From Mycoplasmopsis alligatoris A21JP2 (GTDB taxonomy: Bacteria; Bacillota_I; Bacilli_A; Mycoplasmatales; Metamycoplasmataceae): DNA of 64,000 nt. The notes under the pieces were generated by a model that did not search any database, was not told the origin of the DNA, and was given only the letters and a program-made list of their open reading frames with translations. Of the stretch, positions 11,832 to 22,176 are shown in pieces; the first letter of the stretch is position 1; every line of letters starts with the position of its first letter. Position numbers and translations under genes: made by a program. The stretch covers positions 62,001 through 126,000 of the forward strand of contig NZ_ADNC01000007.1 of assembly GCF_000178375.1 (NCBI RefSeq), written 5' to 3'.

Positions 11832-11853
11832 ACTAAAAAATTAACTTTTTAGT
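11832..11853 (-). terminator. Weak A/T-only terminator after uvrB
   Basis: An 8-bp stem ACTAAAAA/TTTTTAGT with a 6-nt loop overlaps the uvrB stop codon and is followed on the minus strand by TATTTTTTTAAC. The stem is nearly all A-U, so read-through into the uvrA transcript is likely. Confidence 0.55.
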
Positions 11854-13822
11854 TTTTTTCTATCTCTATTACTAAATCTCTAAGCTCAATTGCTCGTTCA
11901 TAATCAAGATCTTTTGCTGCTTGCTTCATTTGTATTTTTATTTTTTTAATCATTTCATCTTTTTCTTGTTTTGAAATTTTCTTATTTTTAGATAAAACTA
12001 ACTCTAAAGAATTGTCTATTTCATGTCCTTGAATAGGTTCTAAAATTTCTTTATATATAGTTTGTGGAATAATATTATGTTTTTTATTGTAAGCGATTTG
12101 AAGATTTCTTTTATATTCATTATCTTTAAAACATTCTTTTAAAGATTTTGTTAAAACATCAGCATAAAATATAACGCGCCCATCTTTGTTTCTAGCTGCC
12201 CGTCCTGCAATCTGGATTAAACTTGATTTGTTTCTCATAAACCCTTCTTTATCCGCATCCAAAACCACAACTAAAGAAACTTCTGGTAAATCAATCCCTT
12301 CTCTTAATAAATTAATTCCTATAACAACATCATAAATTCCTTTACGTAATTTTCGTAAAATATCATTTCTTTTAAATGTGTCATAATCAGAGTGAATATA
12401 AGCTGACTTTACCTTTCTTGTTTGCATATAACTAGATAATTCTTCAGCACTACGTTTAGTAGTTGTTAAAATTATAGCTCTTTGGTCTTTAGTTATTTGT
12501 CCTTGAATTTGATCAAAAATATCTTCTATTTGATTTTTTGTAGGTTTAATTTCTAAAATTGGATCAAGCAACCCTGTTGGTCTAACATAAAGTTTTGTAA
12601 CTAGTCCTTCTGATTTATCGAGTTCATATTCATTTGGTGTTGCTGAAATATAAATTCGTTGATAGTCAAATGAATTTTCAAATTCTTCAAACTTTAAAGG
12701 TCTGTTTTCAAGAGCAGAAGGAAGTCTAAAACCATAATCAACTAGAGTTTGCTTTCTAGCTCTATCACCTTTATACATCCCATTAAGTTGAGGAATCATC
12801 ATATGTGATTCGTCCAAAAATAAAATAGTATCACTTGGTAAATAATCAAATAAAGTAAATGGACGTTGACCAAAATTTCTACCATCTAAATACATTGTGT
12901 AATTTTCAATTCCAGAGCAAAAACCGTATTCAGCCATATCATCCATATCATTTTTTACTCTTTCAGAAATTCTTTGTGCTTCTAAAAGTAAGTTGTTTTC
13001 TTTAAAATACTTTTCTCTATTTTCCATTTCTTGCTTAATCATAGGGAGAATAGTATCAAAAACGCTATTTGAAACTGTATATGCTTCTCCTGGATAAATA
13101 AAATAAGTTTTAAAAGTTTTAATCACATTTTTAGTTATTTTGTCAACATGACTTATTTCTTCAATAGTGTCACCAAAAAAATCTATTCTTAATAAGTAGT
13201 CTTCACTGTCTGCTGGAGAAATTAATATTGTATCTCCTTTTACACTAAAACTACCTGGTGGATTATCAATGTCATTTCTATCATATTTTATTTTTACTAA
13301 TGTTCTTAAAAAATCTTTGAAAACAAAATCTAAACCAACAAAAATTTCTAAAATTCCTTTTTGATATTCATTAGGATTTAAAGCTCCATAAATAGAACTA
13401 ACTGATGCTACAACAATAACATCACGACGTTTTAAGAGCGAATTAATTGTTGACATTCTTAGAAGTTCAATGTCTTGATTTGTCTTAGAAGTTTTTTCTA
13501 TGTAAGTATCAGAAGTTGGTAAATAAGCTTCAGGTCTATAGTAGTCAAAATAACTAACAAAATACTCCACAGCATTATGTGGAAAAAATGATTTTAGTTC
13601 ACTATATAACTGACTTGCTAAAGTTTTATTATGTGAAAGAACTAAAACAGGACGATCAAAGTTTTGAATAACATTGGCAACAGTAAATGTTTTACCAGAC
13701 CCAGTTACTCCTTCTAAAACTTGATGTTTTAAACCTTCAGCAATTCCTTCTGAAATTTCTTGAATTGCTTTTGGCTGATCACCACTTGGTTTATAGTTTG
13801 CTCTTAATTGAAAAATAGACAT
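11849..13822 (-). CDS. uvrB: Excinuclease ABC subunit B
   Basis: 657 residues. Walker A GVTGSGKTFT near residue 40, the beta-hairpin region with YFVSYFDYYRPEAYLPTSDTYIEK, DEAD-like LFLDESHMMIPQ, helicase motifs SATPNEYE and VVIGINLLREGIDLPEVSLV, QIAGRAARN, and a C-terminal UVR motif (KQAAKDLDYERAIELRDLV) that contacts UvrC. It verifies damage and forms the pre-incision complex. The ATG has no Shine-Dalgarno; a TATAAT lies 6 nt upstream, so the mRNA may be leaderless. Confidence 0.97.
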   Translation of the reverse strand: MSIFQLRANYKPSGDQPKAIQEISEGIAEGLKHQVLEGVTGSGKTFTVANVIQNFDRPVLVLSHNKTLASQLYSELKSFFPHNAVEYFVSYFDYYRPEAYLPTSDTYIEKTSKTNQDIELLRMSTINSLLKRRDVIVVASVSSIYGALNPNEYQKGILEIFVGLDFVFKDFLRTLVKIKYDRNDIDNPPGSFSVKGDTILISPADSEDYLLRIDFFGDTIEEISHVDKITKNVIKTFKTYFIYPGEAYTVSNSVFDTILPMIKQEMENREKYFKENNLLLEAQRISERVKNDMDDMAEYGFCSGIENYTMYLDGRNFGQRPFTLFDYLPSDTILFLDESHMMIPQLNGMYKGDRARKQTLVDYGFRLPSALENRPLKFEEFENSFDYQRIYISATPNEYELDKSEGLVTKLYVRPTGLLDPILEIKPTKNQIEDIFDQIQGQITKDQRAIILTTTKRSAEELSSYMQTRKVKSAYIHSDYDTFKRNDILRKLRKGIYDVVIGINLLREGIDLPEVSLVVVLDADKEGFMRNKSSLIQIAGRAARNKDGRVIFYADVLTKSLKECFKDNEYKRNLQIAYNKKHNIIPQTIYKEILEPIQGHEIDNSLELVLSKNKKISKQEKDEMIKKIKIQMKQAAKDLDYERAIELRDLVIEIEKN

Positions 13823-13828
13823 AAAAAA

Positions 13829-13834
13829 ATTATA
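13829..13834 (-). promoter_or_regulatory. -10 element of uvrB
   Basis: TATAAT on the minus strand ends exactly 6 nt before the uvrB ATG, so transcription should begin at or next to the A of the start codon. There is no convincing -35 box. Confidence 0.55.
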
Positions 13835-13903
13835 AATTATGTTTTTATAATTAGTAATTTTTAAATAAATTTTAATGTTTCTTTTCTTTACAAAAAATAT
13901 GTT

Positions 13904-13909
13904 TAAAAT
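13904..13909 (+). promoter_or_regulatory. -10 element of yigZ
   Basis: TAAAAT with 6 nt to the yigZ ATG and no ribosome-binding site between; divergent from the uvrB promoter. A TTTACA about 14 nt upstream could be a poorly spaced -35. Confidence 0.5.
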
Positions 13910-13915
13910 AGTAAT

Positions 13916-14281
13916 ATGAATGAATTAATTGTCAAAAAATCCAGGTTTATTTCGCAAGCTTATTCAATCAATTCTAAAGAGCAAATTTCTAAAATAATTG
14001 ATGCTTTGTGAGTTGAAAATAAAAAAGCTCGTCATATATGTTATGCCTTTTTATATAAGGATCAAGAGGGGATTATAAACGGTGGATTCAACGATGATGG
14101 TGAACCAAAAAACACTGCAGGTAAAGCTATTTACGATTTAATAAATTTAAAAAAAGCTGATAATTTACTTGTTGTAACAATTAGATATTTTGGTGGAATA
14201 AAACTTGGAGCAGGCGGATTAATTAAAGCTTATCGAAAAAGTGCTTCAATTGCCATTGATTCATTTTTAAAAGGAGAATAA
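13916..14281 (+). CDS. YigZ/IMPACT family protein
   Basis: 121 residues, corresponding to the N-terminal IMPACT domain only; typical bacterial YigZ proteins are about 200 residues with an extra C-terminal domain that is absent here. Recognisable family stretches are ARHICYAFLY, GFNDDGEPKNTAGKAI and VVTIRYFGGIKLGAGGLIKAY. The biochemical function is not settled; IMPACT proteins are linked to translation regulation. Its last codons contain the AAGGAG that serves the downstream aminopeptidase, whose ATG begins 1 nt after the stop. Confidence 0.85.
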
Positions 14282-14282
14282 A

Positions 14283-15632
14283 ATGTTAAAACTATATACA
14301 AATAAAAGAAATAAAGATATGCTTTTTAAAATAGCATATCAAAACGGTAATTTTCCTACTTATGTAAGCAAAAAAAATGCTTCACTAACAAGTAATGTTG
14401 AATCAAATGAAGCTTATTTATATGTAGATAAGGAAAATTCAAATTATTATTCAGTTGCTAAATTACTTTTAAATGCACTAAGTGATCTAAAAAGAAGTTA
14501 TCAATTGGACGTAGCATCATTAGTAAATGAAAGCATTTCACTTAAAGATGCTGTCCAATTAGCCTATAAAGCAGTTGAATTTGCTACTTTTACTCTTTTT
14601 GCAAAACATCAAAAAGAAGAAAAAAATAAATACTCAATAAGCTTTTATTTAGATAATAATGAACTAAAAGAATTTGCTCAAGAACAAATTATTATTAATC
14701 AAGCAATTTCACAAACAAGAAATTTACAAATTATGCCTGAAAACTTTTTAAATTCAGAACAACTTGCTGAACATGTTGTTTCAGACTTACAAAATATTAA
14801 AAATTTGAGAGTAAAAGTTTTAACAAAAGCACAAATAAGAGAGCTTGGAATGAACTTAATTTTATCGGTAAACAAAGGAAGTACTCATGAACCAAGAGTA
14901 GTTGTTATTGAATATACTGGGGATAAAAGTTCAAAAGAAAAAATAGTTTATGTAGGAAAAGGAATTACATTTGATACTGGTGGTGTTAACACAAAAGGTT
15001 ATCATATGGAAGGCATGAAATTTGATATGTCTGGTTCTGTTATTGTGGCATATTCACTAAAAAGCATTGCACAATTAGAGCTTAAAAAGAATGTTAGTGC
15101 AGTTATGTGTATTACCGACAATAGACTAGATGGCGATGCTTCGTTACCTGAAAATGTTTATCAATCAATGTCTGGAAAATGAGTTGAAGTAACTGATACA
15201 GATGCTGAAGGAAGACTGGTTTTAGCAGATGGTTTATACTATGCAGCCGATATTTTAAAAGCAACAACAATCGTTGATGTTGCAACACTAACTGGTTCAT
15301 TAATGTATGCTTTAGGAAAAGTTTATACTGGAATTTGATCAACCGATGATAAAAATTGAGAAAAATTTTGTTCTGCTGCAAGTCAAGCAAAAGAAAAAGT
15401 ATGAAGAATGCCAATGCATAAGGATTTCCACAAAACTAATACTTCAAGTAAAGTTGCTGACTTAAATAACTGATCAGGATCCTCAAAAGCTGATCATAAT
15501 TCAGCAGCAATGTTTTTAAAAGAATTTACTAAAGATGTTCCTTATATTCACTGTGATGTTGCCTCAACAGCCGATGTTAATGGAGAACCAATGGCAGCCA
15601 TGGTTCATACATTAGTAGAATTTGCAAAATAA
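14283..15632 (+). CDS. pepA: Leucyl aminopeptidase, M17 family (copy 1)
   Basis: 449 residues. The C-terminal catalytic domain carries the family's metal/active-site blocks: [36 protein letters not shown] and the signature TDTDAEGRL. It removes N-terminal residues from peptides in the cytoplasm as hexamers with two metal ions per subunit. The N-terminal half is divergent, as often in mycoplasmas. A paralogue of 457 residues lies at 58358-59731. It is translated from the AAGGAG at the end of yigZ and followed by a terminator. Confidence 0.93.
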
Positions 15633-15635
15633 TTA

Positions 15636-15658
15636 AAAAACACGTCTTGCGTGTTTTT
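15636..15658. terminator. Bidirectional terminator between pepA and the rRNA methyltransferase
   Basis: A 9-bp stem AAAAACACG/CGTGTTTTT with a 5-nt loop between two convergent genes; A and T runs on both sides let it serve both strands. Confidence 0.85.
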
Positions 15659-15664
15659 ATTATT

Positions 15665-17059
15665 TTATCTGTTCTTTTTTGTAATAAAACTCAATGTTTC
15701 AATATGACTTGTGTTTTTAAATACGTCATATCCTTTAACAAAATTTATGTCATAACCAAAACTATCAAAAATAGTTATATCTCTTATTAAAGTCCCTAAA
15801 TCACAAGATACATAAATAATTTTATCTGCATTATTATTTACTAAAAAATCAATTAATTCTTTATCTAGACCTGACCTTGGTGGATCTAATAAAACAACTT
15901 TGTTATTAAGTGTAATATTTTTTTCTTTTATAACTTTATAAACATCTCCACAATAATAAGTAGCATTGTTAAACTCATTCAATTTTGCATTTTCTCGAGC
16001 ATTTTCTATTGCTTGTTTTACTATTTCAATTCCTATGATGTTTAATTTTTCTAAACCAGTAGATATTCCTAAAGAACCTACACCACAGTATAATTCTAAA
16101 ACATTATCTACATTAAATAATTTTAAAATTGATTTTATATCTTCAGAAATCCTTTTAAAATTTCAAGTGTTTGTTTGAAAAAATGAATAATAATTAACCT
16201 TAAATTTTTTGTTATTTAATTCCATATAAAAATCTTTTAAATTTAAAAACTCATAAAAATAGTTTTCTGCTTTAAAAGCTACTTGTAACACTAGACTTTC
16301 AAAATAAATATTATTATGCAATTGATCTAAATCTGATTTATTAAGTGGCTCTAACATTGTAAAAATAATTTGATATTCTTTAGCACTATTTTCTCTGATA
16401 GTCATTTCTAAAAACTTTTTGATTAAATCTTTAGACAAATAACTATTTATTTTAAAAACTGTATTTTGGATAATTCTATTCATTTGATCTGAACCTAAAA
16501 TATAGTTTTGACTTTTAATTAATTTATTAGTTTTAAAAATATGCATTCCAGTTATTAATTTTCCTCTTTCATAAATAAACGGAATTTTTAACTTATTTCT
16601 TTTTGCTAATTGTTCATCTAATAATAAGTCACAATCATTGCTTGTTGGTTCAATAGAAATAGAATCTATATTTTTAAATATTTTAATGTTATTTAAAGGT
16701 AGTTTTTGTTCAAAAAAGATTGGTATATGCGGCATTTTTCATGATATTCATTTTTTAAGTAATTCATATTTAAATTTAAATTGTTCTGAATATTTTAATG
16801 ATGCTAAAGGTAAAGAATTTGAAATTAGTTCACTTTTAGTGGGACTATATATTCTATTTTCAGATGATTCTAGAAGTTCTTCAACATAACCAAAAGCATG
16901 ATTTTTATTTACCTTTGTAATTTTAACAATTCCTTTTTCGCCTGCAAGCAAGCCAGATACAAAAATTTTAAAATTACTTTTATAGTTGCAAGTTCCTAGT
17001 CCTTCATAACTTAATTCATAAGCTTGTAATTCTAAAATTTGATTAATTTGCAACTTCAT
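15665..17059 (-). CDS. TrmA/RlmCD-type tRNA/rRNA uracil-5 methyltransferase
   Basis: 464 residues. SAM-binding motif LYCGVGSLG, the catalytic-domain VLLDPPRSGLD, the nucleophile stretch YVSCDLGTLIRD and a C-terminal TSHIETL (usually HVET) place it in the RNA m5U methyltransferase family. A TRAM-like N-terminal region of about 60 residues is followed by a central region lacking the four-Cys iron-sulfur motif of E. coli RlmD. In Gram-positive relatives RlmCD methylates 23S U747/U1939 and TrmFO is the tRNA enzyme, so a 23S target is the likelier inference. It starts 2 nt after the parC stop. Confidence 0.88.
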
Positions 17060-17061
17060 TA

Positions 17062-19704
17062 TTATTTTTTATCCTTTTCACCTAATGAACGATTAATTCT
17101 TTTTAATAATTCATCAACATTAAGTTCTAAGGTATTAATTTGCTTTTCTGCTTCACTAAATCTTTTTTCCTCATTTTGAACTTTTTCTTTTTCAGTATCT
17201 TCATCATCAAATTCAACAAAATTATTCAATAAATCTGAATCATATTTCTTAGTGATTTTATCTCCTAATTTAACTTTTAAATTCTTTTTGAAAGACGCAT
17301 TTAAAAAACTTGGTGTATTTATTTTTATAAATCCTTCATCATTTTTTGAAAGTTTGTAACCAAGTGAAGATTGTAATAATATTTCATTTGTTTCAGTTTT
17401 AATTCAAAATTCAGTTTCGTTTAAACTTGAAAACATATCAGTAACAAAGAAAGGATTTAGTTTTCGATTTTTAAAAATTTCTTTACCTTTATTTGTTTTA
17501 GGTACATATAAAATATCTTTTGCTTTCATTTTTTTAAAATAACCATCATCGGTTAACATAGAAACAGTATCGTTAAATTTAACCATTTCAAATGATGCTA
17601 CATAATCTTTATTACTTAAATAAACTGCTTTTGAACCTTTAGCTTTAGGACCATAAATATTTAAATCATTTTCATTATATTTAGAAGTATAACCCATAGC
17701 TGTTACGATTAAAATATCTTTTGTTCCATCACTTAATGCAACGTTTACTATTTCATCGTTTTTATCTATTTTTAATGCAGTATATGATTTATTGATTCTA
17801 GAAACTTCAAAATCACTAATTAAAGTTTTTTTAGCGTAACCTTGTTTTGACATTATAACTACATAATCACCAACATTTCAATCTTCTACATCAATAACAT
17901 TTACAATTGATTCACCAGGGTATAAGGCAACAAAATCACTTAAATGAGTACCCAAATCTTTTCATTTGCTTTCAAGTATTTTATAAACAGGAATAATTGC
18001 ATAATTACCTAAATTTGTAAAAATAAGAATATTGTGCATTGTATTAGATTTATCAAAAAATACTAAATTATCTTCTTCTTTTAGCATGTAACTTTCAGGA
18101 GAATTACTATCAATTATTTTTTGGCTTAATCTTTTTATATAACCATTTTTACTAAAGGAAATATTGACAATTTCCTCTTTAACCAAGTCTTTTTTGTCAT
18201 GATTAAATGAAAACTCTTCAGCAACTATTTGTGTTTTTCTAGGAGTTGGAATTTCTTTAATAATACCTCTTAAAAGCTCTATTAAATAACCTACAAATTT
18301 CTTTTCATCACTTAATAACTCTTTTATGTTTGCTATATTTTTTTCAAGTTCTGCTTTTTCAATTAAAAATGCTTGTTTATCAGTTTTACTCAAACGGTAT
18401 AATCTTAATTCTGCAATTGCCGTTGCTTGGTTTTGGCTAAATCCAAAAGATTCCTTTAAAGCTTTTATTACACCACTTTTTGATCCTTCGCTATTTCTAA
18501 TTACTTTAATAACTGCATCTGTTATTTCAGCAACTTTTAAAAATCCTAAAACTATTTCCAATCTTAATAAATATTTATTGTAATCATAAGTTAACGTTTT
18601 AGTTTTTACATCTTTTATGTGCGCAATGTAAGCATCTAAAAGTTCATTTAAATTCATTAACTTAGGCGAATTATTACTAATAACTACATTATTATATGAG
18701 TAATTTACTTGCATAGATGTTTTTTGAAGCAAGAAGCTAATGATACTTTCTTCATTAGCATCTTTAGATAAGGTAATTACGATTCTAATTCCTTCTCTAT
18801 CGGATTGATCTTTTATTTCTAAAAGCCCATCAATTGATTCATTATTTATTAAAACATCAATATCATAGACTAATTGAGATTTTACAACGCCAAAAGGTAT
18901 TTCGGTTATTTCAATTAATTTATTTTTGTCTGTTTGTTTAACTGTGTAATTACTGAATAATTTAATTTTTTCTTTATCTAATTTACCGTTATAAAATGCT
19001 TCAAAAATTCCTTTATTTCCGTAGATTATACCGCCAGTAGGAAAATCAGGGCCTTTTATATGTTCCATTAAACCATCTAATGTAATTGTTGGTCTTTTTA
19101 ATTTTGCGATTGTTGCTTCTAGAACTTCGTTTAAATTATGAGGTGGCATTTCAGTTGCCATCCCTATCGCAATTCCAGTAGTTCCATTAACAAGTAGATT
19201 AGGAAAAATTGATGGTAAAACCGATGGTTCTTTTTCAGAATCATCAAAATTAGGAATAAAACTAACAGTATTTTTTTTCAAGTCATCAAGCATATAATTA
19301 CAAATTTTTGACATTCTAACTTCTGTGTAACGCATAGCAGCAGCAGGATCATTATCAAGTGATCCAACGTTTCCATGCATATCTAAAAGTGCTATACCAT
19401 TTTTTCATCACTGAGACATATTTACCATTGCATCATAGACAGATGTGTCACCATGAGGATGGTATTTTCCTATAACATCACCTACAACTCTTGCTGATTT
19501 TTTATAAGGCTTATCACTTGTTAAACCAAGCTCTGACATAGCATATAATATTCTTCTATGTACTGGTTTTAATCCATCTCTAACATCAGGCAAAGCACGT
19601 TGCTGAATGATGTATTTTGAATATCTACCAAATTTTTCAGCCATTATTTTATCTAGTGAATTGTTTATTATTTTTTCTAATTTTTGTTGATTTTCTTTGT
19701 TCAT
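17062..19704 (-). CDS. parC: DNA topoisomerase IV subunit A
   Basis: 880 residues. The breakage-reunion domain has [39 protein letters not shown] and AAAMRYTE with the catalytic Tyr near residue 126. [20 protein letters not shown] and GDTSVYDAM fit ParC better than GyrA. A C-terminal beta-pinwheel region follows, and the last 50 residues are an acidic/lysine-rich coiled tail not needed in the family. It unlinks daughter chromosomes together with ParE, which is not in this window. The methyltransferase gene follows after 2 nt. Confidence 0.93.
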
Positions 19705-19816
19705 AAATTACCTTTATTTGTATTTTATATGCAAAATAAGAATAATTTAAAAAATAATTAAATATCTTATAAAAAAATATAAAATTACATTGTAAATAAT
19801 TATTTTACTTATAGCC

Positions 19817-19836
19817 CTTTTAAATAGGCTTAAAAG
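19817..19836 (+). promoter_or_regulatory. Inverted repeat in the HU leader
   Basis: A 7-bp inverted repeat CTTTTAA/TTAAAAG with a 6-nt spacer lies in the 5' region of the HU gene, about 30 nt before its ATG and downstream of a TATAAA-type -10. It could be an operator or an mRNA hairpin; neither is shown. Confidence 0.3.
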
Positions 19837-19866
19837 ATAACAAGATTACTCTAGAAAGGAAATCTA

Positions 19867-20145
19867 ATGACCAAAAAAGAATTCGTAATGAAAATAGCTA
19901 ACAAAACTGGATACACAGTTAAAGAAGTAAATAAATTTTTCGATGCATTCGTGTTTTACCTAAAAGAAGAATTAATTGGTGAAGAAAAAGTACAACTATC
20001 AACTTTAGGAACATTCTCTACACAAATTAAACGTAAACGTGAAACAAAAAATGCCTTCACAGGTGAAAACATATCAATTCCAGAAAGACGTGTGGTAAGA
20101 TTTAGACCTTCTAAATATTTACGTGAAATAGTCGATCTTAAATAA
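19867..20145 (+). CDS. hup: HU-family DNA-binding protein
   Basis: 92 residues, the standard HU length. Begins TKKEFVMKIANKTG with the helix-turn-helix-like dimerisation part; VQLSTLGTFSTQIKRKRETKNAFTGENISIPERRVVRFRPSK covers the beta-arm region, with the usual P at the arm tip kept. It compacts and bends DNA non-specifically. AGAAAGGA precedes the ATG. It ends 8 nt inside the convergent recU gene. Confidence 0.93.
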   Translation: MTKKEFVMKIANKTGYTVKEVNKFFDAFVFYLKEELIGEEKVQLSTLGTFSTQIKRKRETKNAFTGENISIPERRVVRFRPSKYLREIVDLK

Positions 20146-20641
20146 GAAATTTTATTAAAGGTAAAAAATCTAATATTCCAGGAAATGTAACTTCTACATT
20201 GATGGAATATTTTTTTATATCTTCTTTAGTTATACTTCTTGGATTTTTACTTATTAATCTATGGTACACATTAATTGGTAAAATGTAAAACTCATTATAC
20301 TTGCTAAAAAATATTACAAAAAGCGCATATCCTCCTGATTTGTGAATTAAATTCAAGTACTCTACTTGGTGATCTTTTATGTTTGAAATTTCTAATTTTT
20401 CACTATTTGTACTTTTTGCTTCAAAAGCTAAAAAAGCTCCATTATAACATCCGATATAATCAACAGTTGACTTTGAAGACACAACAGCATTATCTAAACT
20501 TAATTTTCCATTTAAATTACTTATAGATTTAAAGGTAATTGGTACCTGTTTTTTTTCAATATAAGCTATATTGTTTGATCAATAATAATTGATCGTTTTA
20601 TTTAGAATTGTTTCTAAAAGCATTCCTCTATTTTTATACAT
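20138..20641 (-). CDS. recU: Holliday junction resolvase RecU
   Basis: 167 residues. The N-terminal NRGMLLETILNKT matches the RecU start motif (NRG...E), and the nuclease core shows STVDYIG (metal-binding Asp), FLAFEAKST (Glu-x-Lys) and DHQVEYL, in the usual order. It cleaves four-way recombination junctions. The start at 20641 includes the NRG motif; the ribosome site is poor. The 3' end overlaps the convergent HU gene by 8 nt, and no terminator is seen between them. Confidence 0.9.
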
Positions 20642-20704
20642 AACTTTAAATTAATAAAAAAATGTTCATTTACAAAAAATGAACAAATAAAGGAAAGTTG
20701 GTAT

Positions 20705-21361
20705 TTAAAGTCAAGGCATAAAAACAATTAATGAAGAAATTATTCCGAGTAAAATTATGTAAAAAAGTGAAATCTTTTTTTTGCACATATAAACTGAGAT
20801 CAAACAAACTACCGGAAAATAGATAAATAATGCAATTCTTCTTCAACCACTAAAAAATTGTGCCTTATCATTTAAAAAATCAATTGAAGCATAATTTGAA
20901 ACACTTTCATTAAAACTAATAAAAGGGAACATAACCGAAATTAACAATTGTAAAGCGATACTTATAATTATTCCTGCAACAATCGGTTTCATGTATAACA
21001 TGGTTTTTTTGATAATCATTTTAGACTCAAATTTTTTTATATATTTCATTGTTGATAACATAACAATTATTGCTGGAATACAAAAAATTACATAAGTTAA
21101 AAACATCGCAAGGTAACCTCACCATTCTCCACCAGCAATTATATAACCGGTAAAAAAAGCAAATTTAGTTGAAACTACTCCTGGTGTTGCATTAGAAACC
21201 ACAAATATTTTATTAATTTGTTCTTGAGTTATATTGGCATTAAAAACTTCTGCTAAAAATTCTCAAAATCATTTAAAGACAGGCATAAATACTTGTCCAC
21301 CACCAAATACTGAAAGTGATATTAATATTAAAATAGGTAGAGATACTAATAAAATAATCAT
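20705..21361 (-). CDS. Chromate transporter-type membrane protein, second half (CHR domain)
   Basis: 218 residues with about six membrane segments. The start has SVFGGGQVFMPVF, the Gly-rich motif of CHR domains, and VSNATPGVVSTKFAFFTGY is the second conserved block (TPGP-like). Full-length ChrA carries two CHR domains in one chain; here they are separate genes overlapping by TAATG. The family includes chromate efflux proteins, but in mycoplasmas the substrate is unknown and chromate is unlikely to be the physiological one. Confidence 0.8.
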
Positions 21362-21966
21362 TATTTTTTACCTCTCTTTGTTTTATTTTTATTTATTTTT
21401 AAAACGACCATTTCAAAAATAAAAATAAAAATAAATATTAAAATCATAATAACAATTGGCACATTATAAGGATTAGGTATAAAAAAACAAAAAGCAAATG
21501 TTAGTAGAAAAAGGCTTATTCATAGTATATTTGGTAATCTAAGCTTTGACATTTTTAAGTATCTAAGTGCAAAAACAATTAAAATACCCACTATCACACT
21601 TAACACTCCTACTGAAATGACATATAGATAATTAATTGGTAATAAATTGATTAGAAAGTAAAATAAAAATGCTATTCCAACATGTGGTAATATTGCTATT
21701 AATGTTATAAAAGTACCATTTCATTTGCCAAAAAATCGTACTGCTATATAGTTTAGTGATTGAATAACCGAAGGGCCAGGAAGCATATTAGTAATAATAA
21801 CCATGCGATCAAATTCCTCTAAAGTTAATCATTTTTTCTTTTCTACTGCTTCAGATTTTATAACCGGCATTAGCGCATTACCGCCACCAAAACCTATTAA
21901 ACTTATTTTTAGTATAAACCAAAACATTTCTAAAAAATCTTTAAAAGTTTTTTTCTCATTTTTCAT
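21361..21966 (-). CDS. Chromate transporter-type membrane protein, first half (CHR domain)
   Basis: 201 residues, about five membrane segments. The N-terminal ISLIGFGGGNALMPVIKSE and TNMLPGPSVIQSLNYIAVRFFG are the two CHR-domain blocks. It forms the upstream partner of the following CHR gene, and the two stop/start codons overlap, so the products probably assemble as a heterodimer. The ATG has no Shine-Dalgarno; TATCAT lies 6 nt before it. The 5' side faces the tRNA-His gene. Confidence 0.8.
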
Positions 21967-22022
21967 AAATAAATGATAAAGAAAAACTAACAAAAATTGC
22001 AATATTTTTAAAAATTTTGTTA

Positions 22023-22028
22023 TATAAT
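22023..22028 (+). promoter_or_regulatory. -10 element of tRNA-His
   Basis: TATAAT, 13 nt before the mature tRNA 5' end; TTGCAA about 20 nt upstream could be a weak -35. Confidence 0.55.
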
Positions 22029-22041
22029 ACATAAGCAAAAT

Positions 22042-22118
22042 GGCGAACGTGGTGAAGTGGTTAACACAGCGGGTTGTGGTCCCGTCATTCGCGGGTTCGA
22101 ATCCCGTCGTTCGCCCCA
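22042..22118 (+). tRNA. tRNA-His (GTG)
   Basis: The cloverleaf is complete: 7-bp acceptor stem, anticodon GTG in TTGTGGT, T-loop GTTCGAATC, and encoded CCA. A G at position -1 opposite C73 gives the extra pair peculiar to tRNA-His. Confidence 0.95.
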
Positions 22119-22125
22119 TATCATT

Positions 22126-22150
22126 AAAACAACGTAATTGTTGTTTTTTT
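22126..22150 (+). terminator. Terminator after tRNA-His
   Basis: An 8-bp stem AAAACAAC/GTTGTTTT with a GTAATT loop runs into seven T. It separates the tRNA from ligA. Confidence 0.8.
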
Positions 22151-22164
22151 GTTTTGTTATTGTT

Positions 22165-22170
22165 TATAAT
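22165..22170 (+). promoter_or_regulatory. -10 element of ligA
   Basis: TATAAT followed by 6 nt and the ligA ATG, with no ribosome-binding site, so a leaderless mRNA is implied. Confidence 0.55.
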
Positions 22171-22176
22171 TAAACA

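Noticed and set aside
17062-19704. Gyrase subunit A
   Set aside because: The ParC-type [20 protein letters not shown] and GDTSVYDAM motifs and overall divergence favour topoisomerase IV.
20138-20145. Programmed feature at the HU/recU convergent overlap
   Set aside because: An 8-bp tail-to-tail overlap is ordinary in a compact genome.
21829-22119. Upstream extension of the first chromate-transporter gene through the tRNA-His sequence
   Set aside because: The extra residues are only a translation of the tRNA on the other strand; the ATG at 21966 is the first sensible start.
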